64,000 bases of DNA, taken from contig NC_030995.1 of NCBI RefSeq assembly GCF_000149955.1, positions 992,001 to 1,056,000 of the forward strand. The letters run 5' to 3'. Both the position numbers and the translations under genes were made by a program. Source of the stretch: Fusarium oxysporum f. sp. lycopersici 4287 (taxonomy: Eukaryota > Ascomycota > Sordariomycetes > Hypocreales > Nectriaceae). How positions within the stretch are numbered: position 1 is the stretch's first letter; every line of letters starts with the position of its first letter. A model generated the notes under the pieces. The model was not told the DNA's origin and ran no database searches. It worked only from the letters and a program-made list of their open reading frames with translations. Of the stretch, positions 61,589 through 64,000 are shown one piece after another.

Positions 61589-64000
61589 ATGCAATCGACA
61601 GGGCTTCGTGCCCTGCTGAATCCTGCTACTGTCGCCGCAAGATCACAAGCCCAATCTCGAATACGCTATCGATCATTTCAGACATCGTCAACCTGGAGGG
61701 ATACAGGCGCAGGTGCAGGCGCAAACAATGGTGATAAGCCACCAGGGCAATCGGCAGCTGTGGAGGACGAAGATGTACAGCCTCAGAACGGAACCGAAAC
61801 TGCACCGGGTCGTTCACGAGTTCGAACTTCGACTTCTGTGAAAAACAGAATAGCTCGCAAACATGCCGCTCCTGCGCTACCCCCCGTCAAACTGCCACAA
61901 ACGTTTCTCGACGACAATGTCACTCTTCACCATGCCTGGAGGAGACCACAGCTCCCAATCGCCCTCGCTGAAGATGCCAAACAACCAAAGACGTCCTCTA
62001 TCTTTGTCGATCCTCAGGTCGCCGATAAGAAGACTCGAATAACGGAATCTAACAGGGCCCTTGAAGACTACTTCGATGCGACATTCACTGCCATGTTCGA
62101 GAAAGTTGCGGATCGTGTAAAAGCTGTTGTTGCTCTCGATGCCAATTGCCACACAGAGGAGCTCGTTCATAAGTTGACGAGCCTCACACGCGCCTACGAC
62201 ATGCTGCTCGATTCAGCATGGCATCTGGCCGATTCGTTATATCCTGCCCGACACGCAGAATATATATATACTTCAAAGCCATTCTGGTGGTGGCACTACT
62301 ATAAGGACTTTGATCGACATGCCCAAGAGTTTCGCGACCAGTTTCTTTCAGTTCAGACAGGCCTCGATAGCATTCTCGACTATGACTGGAGACTCGACCA
62401 CTCCCTAGCCCAAGCCATCGCCGACCTACCTATTCTCACATTCTCCTCTATTCGATCTGCTCTGCGTCGAGAATTAACGACACCGGCCCCACTTGACTCC
62501 GAGTCCAAGAACCTCAAGCGTCAGATTACGATATTGTCCATGTCTGGCTATAGTGGACAAGCCATATCAGAGGCTGTCGCAGAACACATCGCCTACTTCA
62601 ACGATGCTGATCTGGTTAAATTGAACGCCCAGGACCTATCCGTCATAGTAGGAGACTATCTAGACCAGGACTGGGCTTATTCGCGAGGGTCACTCTCGAA
62701 CATGGGATTCCGCGCTGCAGAGATGAATGGAAAGCTTTACAAGGATCCTGATGTGGTGACACGGCACGAGGAGGAGGATAACGACCCTGATACGGGCGTG
62801 ATTAATATTCGCGCAGCCTCAGGCTCGCTTGAAGACGAGCTTTCCAAAATCAAGCAGGGTGGCTATGACCCCTTTGGCAAATGGGAGAACCTCAAGATCG
62901 ACAAGGTCTTGGATCAAATTATACAGGCAGCCGAGATCAAGCAAGGCTCCCCGCGTGAGAAGCCTCTTATCATCCATATCCACGACTTCATTGAACTCAG
63001 TATGACGCTTGAGGGTTCAATGCTCATCACGAGATTAAGAAATATCGTGGATTCAGCCTGGCAACAAGGTTCCAAGGTTGCGATTCTTGGAACGTCCTCG
63101 AGTGAGCAGCCTTCAGAGGAGTATCAAAGCACTCTTCGAGACCTCTCAATTGGAGACTTTATTATTTCTCGACATATCGATCCTTCTCGCACTCTGAGGC
63201 AACCCAAACCGTCTGGCGGCTTACAAACTTCTGATGGCCATTTTCCTCTTCAGGACACAGACATTTTCGTGGAGAACGTTCAAAACATCAACCGCATGCT
63301 GAAATCATTAGGTAGCCAATGTACCCTTGAACTTTCAGACGCTCACATGAAGATCTTTATGCACGCTACAGACACACGAGCTCAGATGCTCAAGAAATCA
63401 ATTCTTCCTCTACCAGAGGTGTACAACATTGCATGCGCCGCAAAACGTCACGAAGAAGAGGCCGCAGGTGCTGCACCAGGAGGAGTGTATGAGCGCCTTC
63501 TCATGGGTCCTTTAAGGCAAAGGCCTGGGCAGCGATACCTTGACGAGCCTGAGCAAGACGGCAAGACGGAAGGCGAGGACTCGCAGAAGAAGGATGAAGA
63601 TTCGCAATCAGGCGGCCGGGCAGCCATGAAGCTGAATGAGTATGAGAAGCGGATATCATCAGGCCACATCAACCGTCAGAACTTGAGAACGACTTTCGAC
63701 GATGTTCACGTCCCCAAGGAAACCATATCTGCCCTCAAGCTTCTCACAACCCTGGCGCTGGTACGACCTGATGCCTTCTCTTATGGTGTACTCGCCCAAG
63801 ATAAGATTCCTGGATGTCTTCTGTACGGACCTCCAGGCACAGGCAAGACGTTGCTCGCAAAGGCAGTTGCCAAGGAGAGCGGTGCAAACATGCTCGAAAT
63901 CAGTGGTGCAACTATAAATGACAAATGGGTTGGTGAGAGCGAGAAGCTTATCCGGGCAGTCTTCACGCTGGCCAAGAAGATCTCGCCGTGTGTCGTCTTC
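61589..64000 (+). CDS. Mitochondrial AAA ATPase (partial, runs off the window)
   Basis: AAA-family ATPase, apparently imported into mitochondria; the role is unknown. The frame is open from ATG 61589 to the window end: 804 codons without a stop or visible intron. The N-terminus (MQSTGLRALLNPATVAARSQ) is a good presequence: basic, hydroxylated and without acids for about 35 residues. A long region of about 700 residues before the ATPase core has no domain that I recognise, but contains a hydrophobic strand followed by acids near residue 470 (KPLIIHIHDFIEL), resembling a degenerate Walker B, so there may be a first, decayed ATPase module. The clear core begins with CLLYGPPGTGKTLLAKAVAK (Walker A GPPGTGKT at residues 747-754) and continues with the Msp1/katanin-like GATINDKWVGESEKLIRAVF. 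The Walker B and the end lie outside the window. Confidence 0.85.
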   Translation, partial: MQSTGLRALLNPATVAARSQAQSRIRYRSFQTSSTWRDTGAGAGANNGDKPPGQSAAVEDEDVQPQNGTETAPGRSRVRTSTSVKNRIARKHAAPALPPVKLPQTFLDDNVTLHHAWRRPQLPIALAEDAKQPKTSSIFVDPQVADKKTRITESNRALEDYFDATFTAMFEKVADRVKAVVALDANCHTEELVHKLTSLTRAYDMLLDSAWHLADSLYPARHAEYIYTSKPFWWWHYYKDFDRHAQEFRDQFLSVQTGLDSILDYDWRLDHSLAQAIADLPILTFSSIRSALRRELTTPAPLDSESKNLKRQITILSMSGYSGQAISEAVAEHIAYFNDADLVKLNAQDLSVIVGDYLDQDWAYSRGSLSNMGFRAAEMNGKLYKDPDVVTRHEEEDNDPDTGVINIRAASGSLEDELSKIKQGGYDPFGKWENLKIDKVLDQIIQAAEIKQGSPREKPLIIHIHDFIELSMTLEGSMLITRLRNIVDSAWQQGSKVAILGTSSSEQPSEEYQSTLRDLSIGDFIISRHIDPSRTLRQPKPSGGLQTSDGHFPLQDTDIFVENVQNINRMLKSLGSQCTLELSDAHMKIFMHATDTRAQMLKKSILPLPEVYNIACAAKRHEEEAAGAAPGGVYERLLMGPLRQRPGQRYLDEPEQDGKTEGEDSQKKDEDSQSGGRAAMKLNEYEKRISSGHINRQNLRTTFDDVHVPKETISALKLLTTLALVRPDAFSYGVLAQDKIPGCLLYGPPGTGKTLLAKAVAKESGANMLEISGATINDKWVGESEKLIRAVFTLAKKISPCVVF

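Overview
The window looks like nuclear chromosomal DNA of a filamentous ascomycete, most likely a Fusarium-type Hypocrealean fungus. The genes are compact and cut by short (about 50-60 nt) introns with GTRNGT donors, CTRAC branch points and YAG acceptors. The protein set is the usual one for Sordariomycetes, and two families are Zn2Cys6 regulators. The species call is inference from general resemblance only; no database was searched. Two runs of N (41669-41907 and 51470-51768) mark assembly gaps.

Layout. 1-5 kb: a Rab11/Ypt31 GTPase and the ribosome-assembly factor BRX1. 5-14 kb: an F-box-like protein, the class II histone deacetylase HDA1 with its Arb2-like tail, and an RS/proline-rich protein whose first intron seems to be about 1 kb. 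14.8-17 kb (minus): a nuclear-looking F-box/LRR protein. 19.5-21.9 kb: a SUZ12-type Polycomb subunit ending in a PHD finger. 22-26.8 kb: almost 5 kb with no convincing gene. 26.8-31.3 kb: a divergent pair, splicing factor SF3b subunit 2 (CUS1) and a SLY41-like TPT transporter. 31.8-40.4 kb (minus): ORC5 and a 2,215-residue MUS7/MMS22 protein, both genome-replication proteins. 41.3-46 kb: a divergent pair of a Zn2Cys6 regulator and an MFS drug:H+ antiporter-type transporter sharing a 628-bp promoter that holds a nested palindrome around TCCGCGGA. 46.8-49.9 kb: cytochrome c oxidase subunit V and mitochondrial ClpX (convergent). 51-53.6 kb: glycogen branching enzyme, broken by a gap and apparent indels. 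55.4-57.3 kb: ATP synthase beta subunit. 58.5-60 kb (minus): an Upc2-like Zn2Cys6 regulator. 61.6 kb to the end: the 5' part of a mitochondrial AAA ATPase.

Most genes are housekeeping and independently transcribed. Functional links that can be argued are: HDA1 and SUZ12 (transcriptional silencing), ORC5 and MUS7 (replication and fork repair), COX5, ClpX, ATP2 and the AAA protein (mitochondrion), and the regulator-transporter pair at 41-46 kb, which may be a local self-contained drug-response unit. I found no tRNA, rRNA, CRISPR array or intact transposon. I did not find a clearly new multi-gene system. The points most worth a second look are the SUZ12-PHD architecture with an open frame beyond its stop, the long intron of the RS-rich gene, and the nested dyad in the divergent promoter.
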